From UMGS1649 sp045652705 (lineage in GTDB: Bacteria; Bacillota; Clostridia; TANB77; CAG-465), in contig JAZRUV010000039.1 of NCBI GenBank assembly GCA_045652705.1, positions 10,941 to 74,940 on the forward strand: DNA of 64,000 bases, written 5' to 3'. This document shows, one piece after another, positions 1 through 7,646 of the stretch. The first letter of the stretch is position 1. Each line of letters begins with the position of its first letter. The notes beneath the pieces are model-generated. The model saw only the letters and a list, made by a program, of their open reading frames with translations. It made no database searches and was not told the origin of the DNA. The position numbers and the translations under genes are program-made.

Positions 1-2
1 TT

Positions 3-455
3 ATGAAAGAAGCAATAAAGGAAGCTATAAAAGCAAAGAAAATAGATGAAGTGCCTATAGGAGCTGTTATTGTAAAAGAAGATAAAATTATATCTAGAGG
101 ACACAATTTGCGTGAAAGTAGACAGAACAGTTTAAAACATGCTGAAATAATTGCTATAGATAGGGCGTGCAAAAAACTAAATAACTTTAGGTTAGAGGAT
201 TGTGATTTGTATGTAACAGTTGAGCCGTGTTTAATGTGTTCGGGAGCCATAGTTCAATCGAGGATTAGAAAAGTGTATTTCGGTGCTTGCGATGAGAAGT
301 ATGGAGCTGTAACTAGCGTGGCTAATGCTTTTGATATTAAGTCCAACCACAAGGTAGAATTTGAGCAAGGAATTTGCAAAGATGAGTGTGAAGGGTTAAT
401 GAAAGACTTTTTTAAGGAGCTTAGAAAAAGGAAAAAAGAGTGTAAGAATAATTGA
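3..455 (+). CDS. tadA: tRNA-specific adenosine deaminase TadA (5' end probably outside window)
   Basis: Zinc-dependent deaminase of the cytidine deaminase fold. It converts A34 to inosine in tRNA-Arg(ACG) so that one tRNA reads CGU, CGC and CGA. Visible are the zinc-site H-A-E (residues 46-48) with the proton-shuttling Glu, the P-C-x-x-C motif (75-79), and the V-P-I-G-A-V strand near residue 17. Family members usually begin several residues earlier (typically an FM-x-x-A-L helix), so the true start probably lies upstream of the window and the ATG at 3 may be internal. A terminator follows, then the remains of a tRNA-Arg(ACG) gene on the other strand, which encodes this enzyme's own substrate. 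The family assignment is secure; only the start is uncertain. Confidence 0.95.
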   Translation: MKEAIKEAIKAKKIDEVPIGAVIVKEDKIISRGHNLRESRQNSLKHAEIIAIDRACKKLNNFRLEDCDLYVTVEPCLMCSGAIVQSRIRKVYFGACDEKYGAVTSVANAFDIKSNHKVEFEQGICKDECEGLMKDFFKELRKRKKECKNN

Positions 456-468
456 TTTAAATAACAAT

Positions 469-496
469 AAAACCATTCTTTTACAGAATGGTTTTG
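469..496. terminator. Stem-loop terminator between tadA and the tRNA remnant
   Basis: An 11-bp perfect stem (AAAACCATTCT with AGAATGGTTTT) encloses a 5-nt loop. It has an A-run on one side and a T-run on the other, so it can terminate both tadA and leftward transcription from the original tRNA-Arg gene. Confidence 0.85.
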
Positions 497-498
497 TT

Positions 499-545
499 TG
501 GTGCACCAAAAGGGACTCGAACCCCCAACCTTCAGATTCGTAGTC
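499..545 (-). pseudogene. 3' half of a split tRNA-Arg(ACG) gene; left attachment site
   Basis: Read on the minus strand, this holds the anticodon loop CTACGAA, the 3' anticodon strand TCTGA, variable region, T stem and loop (GGGGG TTCGAGT CCCTT), acceptor strand TTGGTGC, discriminator A and encoded CCA. It has no 5' half. The acceptor strand pairs perfectly with GCACCAA at 13130-13136, and the anticodon strand with TCAGA at 13107-13111, so the two fragments make one 74-nt tRNA. The fragment ends in the 9-bp core TTCGTAGTC (537-545), which recurs at 13098-13106. It has no promoter here and cannot yield a tRNA. Confidence 0.93.
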
Positions 546-714
546 GTACACCAAGCGTCAAAATAAGTATATCATTAAGCACTAGAAAAATCAAGCAAAA
601 ACGATACAAGCATTGAAAATACTGCGAAAAATCTTATTACCTTTGATAAAACAAAAATTTATTTTAATTTAAAAAAATATAAAAAAGTTTAAATTAGTTT
701 AAGAAAAATTACAA

Positions 715-770
715 AAATTGGGGTAAAATTGGGGTATAGTATAAGCAAATAAATTTTATTCCCCAATTTT
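715..770. repeat. Left-end arm repeats, tandem plus inverted copy
   Basis: Two exact tandem 11-bp copies of AAATTGGGGTA occupy 715-725 and 726-736. An inverted relative (TTCCCCAATTTT) lies at 759-770. Closely related sequence recurs at the right end (13013-13035). Position and tandem form fit arm-type binding sites for the N-terminal domain of a tyrosine integrase; that function is inferred. Confidence 0.7.
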
Positions 771-798
771 GGGAAAGGTAAATCAAAGGTAAAAATAT

Positions 799-1152
799 AT
801 GGAAAAAATAAAACCAAGTTACTATGCAATAATACCTGCAAAGGTAAGGTATGATGAAAATCTAAATAATGGACAAAAATTGTTATATGGTGAAATAACA
901 GCACTAACAAATAAGAAAGGATATTGTTTTGCAGGAAACAAATATTTCGCAAGATTATATAATTGTGATCCAAACACAATATCTAGATGGATAAGCACCC
1001 TTGTTAAGGAGGGATATCTAGAAGTAAAGATAGTAAAAAATAGTGAAGATTCAAAAAGAAAGATATACATATTAGATAATAGCAGACCAACTCGTAAGAA
1101 AAATATAGACGATGAACTAGACTATAATGATTATATAGATGTTGGATATTAA
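799..1152 (+). CDS. Short helix-turn-helix replication-initiator-like protein
   Basis: 117 residues. The N-terminal two-thirds looks like the HTH_36-type winged helix found at the start of replication or DnaD-like proteins of Firmicutes phages and integrative elements: it begins P-S-Y-Y-A-I-I-P-A-K-V-R-Y-D and continues through a recognition-helix stretch near residues 57-72 (N-T-I-S-R-W-I). Homologues are usually longer, with repeated I-D-K-N-V-like segments after the wing. Here the frame stops after an acidic D/Y-rich tail, and the following DNA (1160-1250) would encode such repeats in another frame, so this may be a truncated or frameshifted initiator. The SD AAAGGT is about 7 nt before the ATG. 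First gene at the element's left end. Confidence 0.72.
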   Translation: MEKIKPSYYAIIPAKVRYDENLNNGQKLLYGEITALTNKKGYCFAGNKYFARLYNCDPNTISRWISTLVKEGYLEVKIVKNSEDSKRKIYILDNSRPTRKKNIDDELDYNDYIDVGY

Positions 1153-1160
1153 TATATGAC

Positions 1161-1250
1161 TTCTATACAAAATTGTAGAGAGGGTATTATCAAAAATGAC
1201 TATAGGTACTCTACAAAAATGTAGAGAAGGTATCTACAAAATTGTAGCAT
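1161..1250. repeat. Three iteron-like repeats with dyad symmetry
   Basis: Three near-copies of a hyphenated palindrome, about TCTACAAAAWTGTAGAGA followed by GGTAT, start near 1161, 1207 and 1231. They directly follow the replication-initiator-like gene. They can be read as replication iterons, or as codons of a former repeat-rich C-terminus of that gene in a shifted frame (L-Y-K-I-V and L-Q-K-C-R style units). The rest of 1251-1422 is AT-rich with no gene. Confidence 0.55.
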
Positions 1251-1422
1251 ATAATAATATAAATTAAATATTATAAATTATTATTACAAGTTATTATATT
1301 AACAAAAATGTATTTTGAGAAAAATGTAGAATTTAGATAAATTTGGACTACAACTCCAGATTTCTCTAAAAAGTACTAGACAGAATATTATTTTTGTGTT
1401 ACACTTGTTTTGAGGTGTTAAG

Positions 1423-2694
1423 ATGGAAAAATATAGAGCAAGAACAATAGAAAAGAGTTTACAGTCTTTAATAACAAAATTCCCTGTTATAATGGTAACA
1501 GGACCAAGACAAGTTGGAAAAACAACATTGCTTAATTATATTGCTGTTAACTCTAATAAAAAAATAAATTATGTGTCTTTAGATAATTTATTGGTAAGAC
1601 AACAAGCAATAGAAGACCCAGAACTATTTTTAAGAACATATGAAGCTCCAGTAATAATAGATGAGTTTCAATATGCTCCTGAACTATTGTCATATATAAA
1701 AATAAAGGTAGATGAAGCAAGAAAAAATGCAATGTTTGGTGATGGTAAAGAAGTAGAGACTATGTATTTCTTAACTGGTTCTCAAGTATTCCAAACTATG
1801 GCTAATGTTAGTGAGTCTCTTGCAGGAAGAATGGGTATTTTGGACTTATATGGCTTTTCTACAAGGGAATTAGAAGGTGTAGAAGAAACAATATTTATTC
1901 CAGATGTTAATCTTTTAAAACAAAAAGAAAAAGTAAAAAAATTATCTACTAAAAAATTGTTTGAAAGAATATTAAACGGAAGTTATCCAGAAGTTGTAAA
2001 TGGAAAAACAGATGCGGAAAAAACATCAGCATTTTATGAAACATATATTAGAACGTATATTGAAAGGGATGTTAGACAATTAATAAATGTAAAAGACGAG
2101 ACTAAATTTTTAAGATTTATATCGTCTGTTGCAGCGAGAACTGCTCAAGAATATAACGTAAGTGATATAGCAACAGACGTAGGAGTAGATAGTAAAACAA
2201 TTGATGAATGGGTGTCTATTCTTAAAAATACAAATCTTATATATATGTTACAATCATACTCTAATAACAATGTTAAAAAAGCAATTAAAAGACCAAAGAT
2301 ATATTTTATGGATACAGGCCTTGCATGTTATTTAACTGGTTACCTAAATGCAGAGACTCTAGAGAAAAGTGCATACAATGGTGCTATATTTGAAACATAT
2401 GTAGTTAGTGAAATTATAAAAACATTTACTAACAACGGTATGAGCCCTAGAATGAGACTATATTATTATCGAGACAGCAATGCTAAAGAAATAGATTTAT
2501 TAATTATTTATGATAACAAAGTATATCCTGTAGAAATAAAGAAAAGTGCAAACCCTGGAAAAACTGCCTTCAAAAACTTTGATGTTGTGGATAAGTTTGG
2601 TCTAGAAGTAGGAGATGGAATCGTACTTTGTATGATAGATGAAATATTTGCAGTAGAAGAAAACAAATATTTTGTTCCTATAGAGTATATTTAA
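1423..2694 (+). CDS. AAA-type ATPase with C-terminal DUF4143 domain
   Basis: 423 residues. Walker A G-P-R-Q-V-G-K-T-T (27-35) and Walker B V-I-I-D-E-F (77-82) define the N-terminal ATPase. The second half has the features of DUF4143: a helical, winged-helix-like middle, then a C-terminal restriction-nuclease-like core with an E-I-K-K strand near residue 373. These proteins are common as single genes in anaerobes and mobile DNA; their physiological role is not established. The SD GAGGTG sits before the ATG. Leads the cargo, with a SWIM-domain gene 24 bp downstream. Codon usage matches the host. The family is clear, the role is not. Confidence 0.88.
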   Translation: MEKYRARTIEKSLQSLITKFPVIMVTGPRQVGKTTLLNYIAVNSNKKINYVSLDNLLVRQQAIEDPELFLRTYEAPVIIDEFQYAPELLSYIKIKVDEARKNAMFGDGKEVETMYFLTGSQVFQTMANVSESLAGRMGILDLYGFSTRELEGVEETIFIPDVNLLKQKEKVKKLSTKKLFERILNGSYPEVVNGKTDAEKTSAFYETYIRTYIERDVRQLINVKDETKFLRFISSVAARTAQEYNVSDIATDVGVDSKTIDEWVSILKNTNLIYMLQSYSNNNVKKAIKRPKIYFMDTGLACYLTGYLNAETLEKSAYNGAIFETYVVSEIIKTFTNNGMSPRMRLYYYRDSNAKEIDLLIIYDNKVYPVEIKKSANPGKTAFKNFDVVDKFGLEVGDGIVLCMIDEIFAVEENKYFVPIEYI

Positions 2695-2718
2695 AAAAAT
2701 TAATTGTGAGGTAAAACT

Positions 2719-3210
2719 ATGTCAAAAGGTGATTCGAATTCTAAATTAAGATACAATATACATGAACGAATGCAAGAATTTTTTGATGATGTAATTTTAA
2801 AAAGAGGATTGAACTATTTCTATGAAGAAAGAGTTCAAGATGTTTGTAGAGTAAAAGGAGATTTTTATTCTACAGTAGAAGGTACATACCCATATACTAT
2901 AAAAATACAAATTAAAAATAACGACATTGAAGAAATGTATTGTGATTGTCCTTATGCAGAAGAAGGTTGCTATTGTAAACATATGGCGGCGACTTTAATA
3001 TATATCGAACAAAATTTAGAAAATATACTTACAGATAAAGACATAGAAAAACAAATTGCAAAAAGAACAAAAGAAATTGAGAAGCATTTAAGTAATATTT
3101 CCGAGCAACAATTAAGACAATACATAGCAGATATTGCTTTAGACAATGAAAATATATATAGCGATTTAAGAACAATGAGCACAATGAATAATTTTCACAT
3201 AGTAAAATAG
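2719..3210 (+). CDS. SWIM zinc-finger domain protein
   Basis: 163 residues. The SWIM signature C-x-C (C75, C77) followed by C-x-H (C86, H88) is intact, within the usual context of a short beta-rich segment (Y-T-I-K-I-Q-I) and a following helix. SWIM domains bind DNA or proteins; in bacteria they often accompany SNF2 helicases, but no helicase is adjacent here. The C-terminal 70 residues are a charged helical tail. The preceding gap of 24 bp contains the SD GAGG, so it probably shares a transcript with the upstream ATPase. A 15-bp stem-loop follows (3221-3263). Function unknown beyond the zinc finger. Confidence 0.8.
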   Translation: MSKGDSNSKLRYNIHERMQEFFDDVILKRGLNYFYEERVQDVCRVKGDFYSTVEGTYPYTIKIQIKNNDIEEMYCDCPYAEEGCYCKHMAATLIYIEQNLENILTDKDIEKQIAKRTKEIEKHLSNISEQQLRQYIADIALDNENIYSDLRTMSTMNNFHIVK

Positions 3211-3220
3211 AAAAAATAAC

Positions 3221-3263
3221 AAACAACAGTAACTCTAATTTTAAACAAGAGATACTGTTGTTT
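3221..3263 (+). terminator. Stem-loop after the SWIM gene
   Basis: A 15-position stem with one mismatch (3221-3235 with 3249-3263) and a 13-nt AT-rich loop ends in TTGTTT. There is no long T-run beyond it, so termination may be partial. Confidence 0.6.
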
Positions 3264-3616
3264 GGCTTATATGTAGTATTTGACTTAAAATAACCAACTT
3301 GGTCATCGTATTACAAATGTAATACAAAATTGAAATTGTAATACAAGTTTAGTGGCTGTGCCTCTAAGATGCGCGTCAATGTGTCTTACATCTATTCCTG
3401 CATTAAGTGAGAAATAAGCCTAATAATACAGATAAATATATGTTTTTGCGTAAACAGAGTGAACATTAATAAAACATATAAATAAGATGAAAAGGTATAT
3501 GTAATGAAATAAAAATCAATGGTGAAAAACACACTATCTATAGTTGCAAAAAAATGTTGTTTATGATATATATCATATGAGTAAGTGTATCTAGAAACAT
3601 GAACAAAGGAGTATTT
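3264..3616. other. Noncoding stretch inside the element with short inverted repeats
   Basis: No convincing ORF on either strand. A perfect hairpin GTATTAC-AAAT-GTAATAC lies at 3308-3325, with a further GTAATAC copy shortly after. A locally GC-richer patch at about 3350-3400 is out of character with the surrounding AT-rich DNA and may be part of a structured RNA or a protein-binding site. The remainder is AT-rich and leads into the SD of the next gene. Confidence 0.4.
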
Positions 3617-4300
3617 ATGAATTTAATACAAAAGATTAAGCAAATATTTAGTTTTAATAAGACAAAACAACTTGAAGCACCTAAAGAAATACCGATAAAA
3701 GTAGATAAGCCTAAAATAAACCTTTTCGAAGACTTAAGCAAACAAACAATAGACTTAACAAAGGAAGAAAAATTAAAACAAATATTAAAAACGGCGGGAT
3801 GCAAAAAAGAAATTTTTTGGCGTGTAGATGATTTAGAAAATATAGATGCAGATAATTTAAGAGAAGTATTGAAACTATTAAGTAGTATAAAATTAACAAA
3901 ATATGAACTAAATGTTGTTTTAGGACAAAATATAGAATTATTAAATACAAATTATATATTTATAGATGCTAACATACAAATATTAAAAGAATATCTAAAA
4001 GATGAAATCGTATTAAAGAACATTATATATACAAATCCTTTTGTTTTAACTAACAGAATAGAAACGGTAATATTAAATGTAAAAGATAGATTTGATAATA
4101 TAGGTTTATCGCAAAAAGAACAAATAAATATACTAGATGAAAACTCAAACATACTTTCATTAGATATAGAAGTGTTAAATCAAAGTATAAATATAATAAA
4201 ACAATATTATTTAGCAGATGCTAAAAAAATTATATTAGAAGATCCTAATATAATAGGAATAACAGATATAAATGTATTAAGAGGTTATATCGAAAATTAA
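3617..4300 (+). CDS. Unrecognised all-helical protein (cargo)
   Basis: 227 residues from the ATG at 3617, preceded by AAAGGAG at 5 nt; an earlier in-frame ATG at 3599 lacks an SD. I do not recognise the family. The N-terminus is basic and amphipathic, then a Lys-rich linker. From about residue 60 the sequence falls into degenerate 30-40-residue helical units containing N-P-F-V-L or D-P-N-I-I followed by a helix, distantly reminiscent of mTERF-type repeats; that resemblance is only a pattern impression. There is no signal peptide or Cys/His site. It opens a six-gene run (to 8255) with gaps of 10 bp or less or overlaps, except the last gap of 72 bp, so it is probably an operon. Confidence 0.7.
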   Translation: MNLIQKIKQIFSFNKTKQLEAPKEIPIKVDKPKINLFEDLSKQTIDLTKEEKLKQILKTAGCKKEIFWRVDDLENIDADNLREVLKLLSSIKLTKYELNVVLGQNIELLNTNYIFIDANIQILKEYLKDEIVLKNIIYTNPFVLTNRIETVILNVKDRFDNIGLSQKEQINILDENSNILSLDIEVLNQSINIIKQYYLADAKKIILEDPNIIGITDINVLRGYIEN

Positions 4301-4310
4301 GAGGTATTAT

Positions 4311-5099
4311 ATGGATGAACAAGCAAAGTTAATGCTTTATAGACAACTACAAGAAATGAGTGAATTAAATCAAAAAGAAAACGCAGCATCACTTATTTCT
4401 GAACAAGAGTTTTTAGCATTATCAGCTAAAGAAGCATTAAAATACACATTTGAATATAGAGATAGAGAAACAGATTTTGGCGAAAATATTTACTATTTAG
4501 AAATGCCAGATATGGATTTTTCAGGTCAAGATTTAAGTGATGTTCGTATTAGTAAGTTTATGCTTTCTCGTATGGAAGATGGTAAAAGAGTACCAAGTAA
4601 AATAAATGTAAATGGTACAAGAATAGCAATAAACCTAAATGGAATAGGAATAAGTGAGCAGTCACAAGATGAGTTGGGGATTTCAGACCAAGTTATAGAT
4701 TTTAGCAATGTGGATTTTAGAGGCTGTGAAATAAGAGGTATATTACCTGACGAATATGCAGAAGAAACAAAAGCAAAAACAAGAGGACAAATAACTGTAA
4801 CAGGAAGAGAAAATCTAGATGAAAGATATTTACAAAGAAGGAAAGAACATCACCTTATGCCGGGCGAAAGAAAAGTTACAGAAAGAGCATATGCAAGACT
4901 ACTTTCAGGTGAAACATTAAAAGGAACTAGAGACCAAGATAGAATAGACTTTACAGATTATGACTTGGAAGGTTTATCTGAAGAACAAATAAGATATCTA
5001 ATGGATAAGAAAGAAATAACATTAGACACATATCAAATAGAGTCAAATAGTGATTATGTATCACAGTATAGAAAGCGGACAATTAAGAGAAGAAAGTAG
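4311..5099 (+). CDS. Unrecognised cargo protein with pentapeptide-like segments
   Basis: 262 residues. Not recognised. The N-terminus is an acidic amphipathic helix. Two stretches read like single pentapeptide-repeat coils (D-F-S-G-Q-D-L-S-D near residue 66 and D-F-S-N-V-D-F-R-G-C near 129), but there are too few for a pentapeptide solenoid. The C-terminal third is charged and ends in a very basic tail (K-R-T-I-K-R-R-K). The start has GAGG 7 nt upstream. The 3' end overlaps the next gene by about 45 bp in another frame. The next frame continues smoothly and lacks its own good SD, so the two may once have been a single longer gene or may be translationally coupled. Confidence 0.65.
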   Translation: MDEQAKLMLYRQLQEMSELNQKENAASLISEQEFLALSAKEALKYTFEYRDRETDFGENIYYLEMPDMDFSGQDLSDVRISKFMLSRMEDGKRVPSKINVNGTRIAINLNGIGISEQSQDELGISDQVIDFSNVDFRGCEIRGILPDEYAEETKAKTRGQITVTGRENLDERYLQRRKEHHLMPGERKVTERAYARLLSGETLKGTRDQDRIDFTDYDLEGLSEEQIRYLMDKKEITLDTYQIESNSDYVSQYRKRTIKRRK

Positions 5100-6546
5100 A
5101 AGAAGGATAATATATGAATATGAGAAAGGAAATGCTACATATTTTAGTCAACATATCGATGAATTAGATGCTTGGACACGAGGAGAGGTATTTGAAGAAG
5201 TATTACTAATGGCATCCGAAAGAGAGGATATAGAGTTTTTAAAACAATACTTTTGTGAAGCTGGTTACATACATGGTTTACAAGATCAAATAATAATAAA
5301 AGCATATAAATCAGGAGATATAGAATTCGCACAGCAACATTTTGATGAAATTGGTCTTGCGGGAGGTTGGCCGTTGCAAAGGCAAATAATGATGACTTCC
5401 TATGAAAGAGGAGATATAGAATTTGTAGAAGAATACATTAATCGAGTTCATTTTGAGATCCGAGGGGAAATACTAAAAACAGCCTATGAGAAAGAAGATA
5501 TGACATTTGTAGAACGACATCTCTCACATACTGACAGTCATACAAGGCTTGAGTTAGCAATAGCCGAAAGAAAAAAGGGAAAAAATGAACTAGTAAGAAA
5601 ACTATTAATGGTAGAAAATAGTAAAAAGGAGCAACAAGGGAAAAAGACAGTATCTTGTTCAGGAAAAATGTTGAATGAAGCATTGTCTCAAGGAAAAATA
5701 GATAAAGATTTTATTATAGTATTAATAAGGTTAGGTTCTGGTTTAGACTACGTTGCTTATAATAATGTTGATGGTTCAACACCCGAATACATACCAACAC
5801 TATATAAAGCCTTAAAATTAGAAGATGCTACTGTTAGAAAAGAAATTATAACAGAAATGTTAAAATCAGGAGTAAGTATTGATTCTAAATATGTAGCAAG
5901 AACGTATCATTGGGACAAAAGTGTTGAAAAAACAGAGATTCACTGCTTAGATGCAAATAATGGTGAATTAGTTCAAATAATGAGTGAGTTAGGTATGGAA
6001 GTGCCACAGGAAAAGCAAAATATAACCGCACCTAAAAGAGGGGAAAAGCAACCTAAAGAGCAAAAGCAAGATAATAGAGTTTTAGTTTGTGACTTCTTAA
6101 CTCACGAGGTAGGATTAAATGAAGAAGAAATTAAAAAACTAGAAACTACATATAGGGGTTGGGGAAGAGATTTATATAGTCTATCAACAGAAAGACTTGG
6201 TATGCAAAAAGCAATTTTGGATTCAGTTGGTGGTACAAAAAGAGCATTTACAACAGATGCTAAAGTATTAAATAATGACCCACAAGTTTTATATTCAAGA
6301 CTAATGTTTTATAGAGAAAGTGGTATAACTGTGATGCCAGACAGATTATATACAACATTAGGAATATCTAAAAAAGGATTTGCTAAAAATTTCGGAAGTA
6401 GAGTTTTAGAAAAAGGAAATATGGAAGATTCGGATTATGAATATAAACTAAAACAAGAACTACTAAAAAGATACCCAATGCCAGAAACTAGAGATGAACT
6501 AAAGAGAACATTGGAAGAATTGAATAAAGAAGAAATTGGAGGATAG
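5056..6546 (+). CDS. Repeat-containing unrecognised cargo protein
   Basis: About 496 residues from ATG 5056; a GTG at 5050 is also possible and neither has a clear SD. The first 150 residues contain four ankyrin-like or HEAT-like helical repeats of 30-34 residues with a recurring unit of the type A-Y-x-x-G-D-I-E-F-(V/A) (for example K-S-G-D-I-E-F-A, E-R-G-D-I-E-F-V, E-K-E-D-M-T-F-V). A second helical domain follows, a Lys/Gln-rich linker (about 320-345), then a C-terminal domain with N-D-P-Q-V-L-Y-S-R-L, recalling the N-P-x-V-L units of the 3617 product. No enzyme motif is visible. Probably a protein-interaction scaffold. Confidence 0.65.
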   Translation: MYHSIESGQLREESRRRIIYEYEKGNATYFSQHIDELDAWTRGEVFEEVLLMASEREDIEFLKQYFCEAGYIHGLQDQIIIKAYKSGDIEFAQQHFDEIGLAGGWPLQRQIMMTSYERGDIEFVEEYINRVHFEIRGEILKTAYEKEDMTFVERHLSHTDSHTRLELAIAERKKGKNELVRKLLMVENSKKEQQGKKTVSCSGKMLNEALSQGKIDKDFIIVLIRLGSGLDYVAYNNVDGSTPEYIPTLYKALKLEDATVRKEIITEMLKSGVSIDSKYVARTYHWDKSVEKTEIHCLDANNGELVQIMSELGMEVPQEKQNITAPKRGEKQPKEQKQDNRVLVCDFLTHEVGLNEEEIKKLETTYRGWGRDLYSLSTERLGMQKAILDSVGGTKRAFTTDAKVLNNDPQVLYSRLMFYRESGITVMPDRLYTTLGISKKGFAKNFGSRVLEKGNMEDSDYEYKLKQELLKRYPMPETRDELKRTLEELNKEEIGG

Positions 6547-6550
6547 ATTT

Positions 6551-7354
6551 ATGCCATTATATAGTAAAAAAGAGCCATATCGTTCTATGTTAGAAGAATT
6601 AGAAGAAGAAAGAGCGTTTACTTTCAAAGGCTCATATATATTAGATGCAGATGAAAAAATGGGACAAGCAAGTAAAGAACTAGAAAGAATAATAAATAAA
6701 AATACTAAAGGTAAATTGCCACCAGGTTTATCTAAAGAAGAAACACAACGAGAAATGGAAAGATTATCTACAGGTATAATAGATAGATTAAGAAGTGCAA
6801 ACGGAAAGTTCAAAGCGTTTGTTTATTCTAAAGGTGGCTCTAGAACTTCTGCAAACGAAGCACAACAAACAGAATTATCACAAAAAGGTGCAAACGTGGA
6901 ATATACAGTTATGGTGGTAAATGGTGTAGCAATATTAGAGCCGTTAGGACAAGAGGATAATGCTACATATATAGCAGAAGAAAGGGAAGGTCTAGAAGAA
7001 GCAATAACTCAATTTGGCAGAGGTGAGGCTATAGATAGCGGAATAATCCAAAAAGTAATTCACGATAGAAAAGAAAGAGAAGGATACAACTATGGTTCTA
7101 ACCATATATTACAATTATTAGATTATGCTATTGACGATCCACAGAGACTATTACAAGTTGTTAGAGAGCATAATGGTTGTGGGCTAAAGAGAATATCTCA
7201 AAATATGCCTACTACAGTTGATGCTATTCATTCGCAAACAGATTCAAGAGTTGATGAAATGGGAATTAGTGCTGAAGAAACAATAAAAGCAGGAACAGAA
7301 TTGGAAAGAACACAAGAAATAAAAGGAAAGGAGACTCCTTATGAAAGTGTATAA
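6551..7354 (+). CDS. Unrecognised cargo protein
   Basis: 267 residues from ATG 6551, chosen because TTGGAGGA ends 8 nt upstream; an upstream TTG in frame lies within that SD. No family recognised. The first 90 residues are highly charged and helical. A central beta-rich segment (Y-T-V-M-V-V-N-G-V-A-I-L-E-P) is followed by an acidic helical region and a C-terminal Q/T/E-rich tail. No membrane segment or metal site is seen. It overlaps the preceding gene's stop and the next gene's start by a few bases, so expression is likely coupled. Confidence 0.65.
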   Translation: MPLYSKKEPYRSMLEELEEERAFTFKGSYILDADEKMGQASKELERIINKNTKGKLPPGLSKEETQREMERLSTGIIDRLRSANGKFKAFVYSKGGSRTSANEAQQTELSQKGANVEYTVMVVNGVAILEPLGQEDNATYIAEEREGLEEAITQFGRGEAIDSGIIQKVIHDRKEREGYNYGSNHILQLLDYAIDDPQRLLQVVREHNGCGLKRISQNMPTTVDAIHSQTDSRVDEMGISAEETIKAGTELERTQEIKGKETPYESV

Positions 7355-7574
7355 TGATGAAGAGATAATAGGACTATGTGAGGCTTATCAAGTATATCAA
7401 ATACTTCCAGAAGATTCACAAAGAAAAATTCCTAAAGAGTTTGTTGAAGAAATGGAAAAGTATGCTAAATACGATGTAGGCGTAACAATAAATTGCCCTT
7501 TGGATATAGGAACTGAAAAACTATCAAGAGAAGGTGTTAAAAGAATAGCATATATGTGCTTATTCTTGAAATAG
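7341..7574 (+). CDS. Small unrecognised protein (77 aa)
   Basis: 77 residues starting within the end of the preceding gene, with AAGGAGA about 7 nt before the ATG. The sequence is compact and mixed: acidic N-terminal helix, P-K-E-F-V-E-E-M-E-K middle helix, then a hydrophobic C-terminus with a single Cys near residue 51 and another in the last few residues. No known domain. The size and tight overlap suggest a partner or antidote-like accessory to its neighbour, but nothing in the sequence shows this. Confidence 0.6.
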   Translation: MKVYNDEEIIGLCEAYQVYQILPEDSQRKIPKEFVEEMEKYAKYDVGVTINCPLDIGTEKLSREGVKRIAYMCLFLK

Positions 7575-7646
7575 GGGCTGACACATAGTAGAAAAAGATA
7601 TAAGGTATAAATAAAAAATAATTTATAAATTTAAGGAGGTTATATT

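Noticed and set aside
3599..3616. Earlier ATG of the 3617 gene
   Set aside because: No SD upstream, whereas ATG 3617 follows AAAGGAG by 5 nt.
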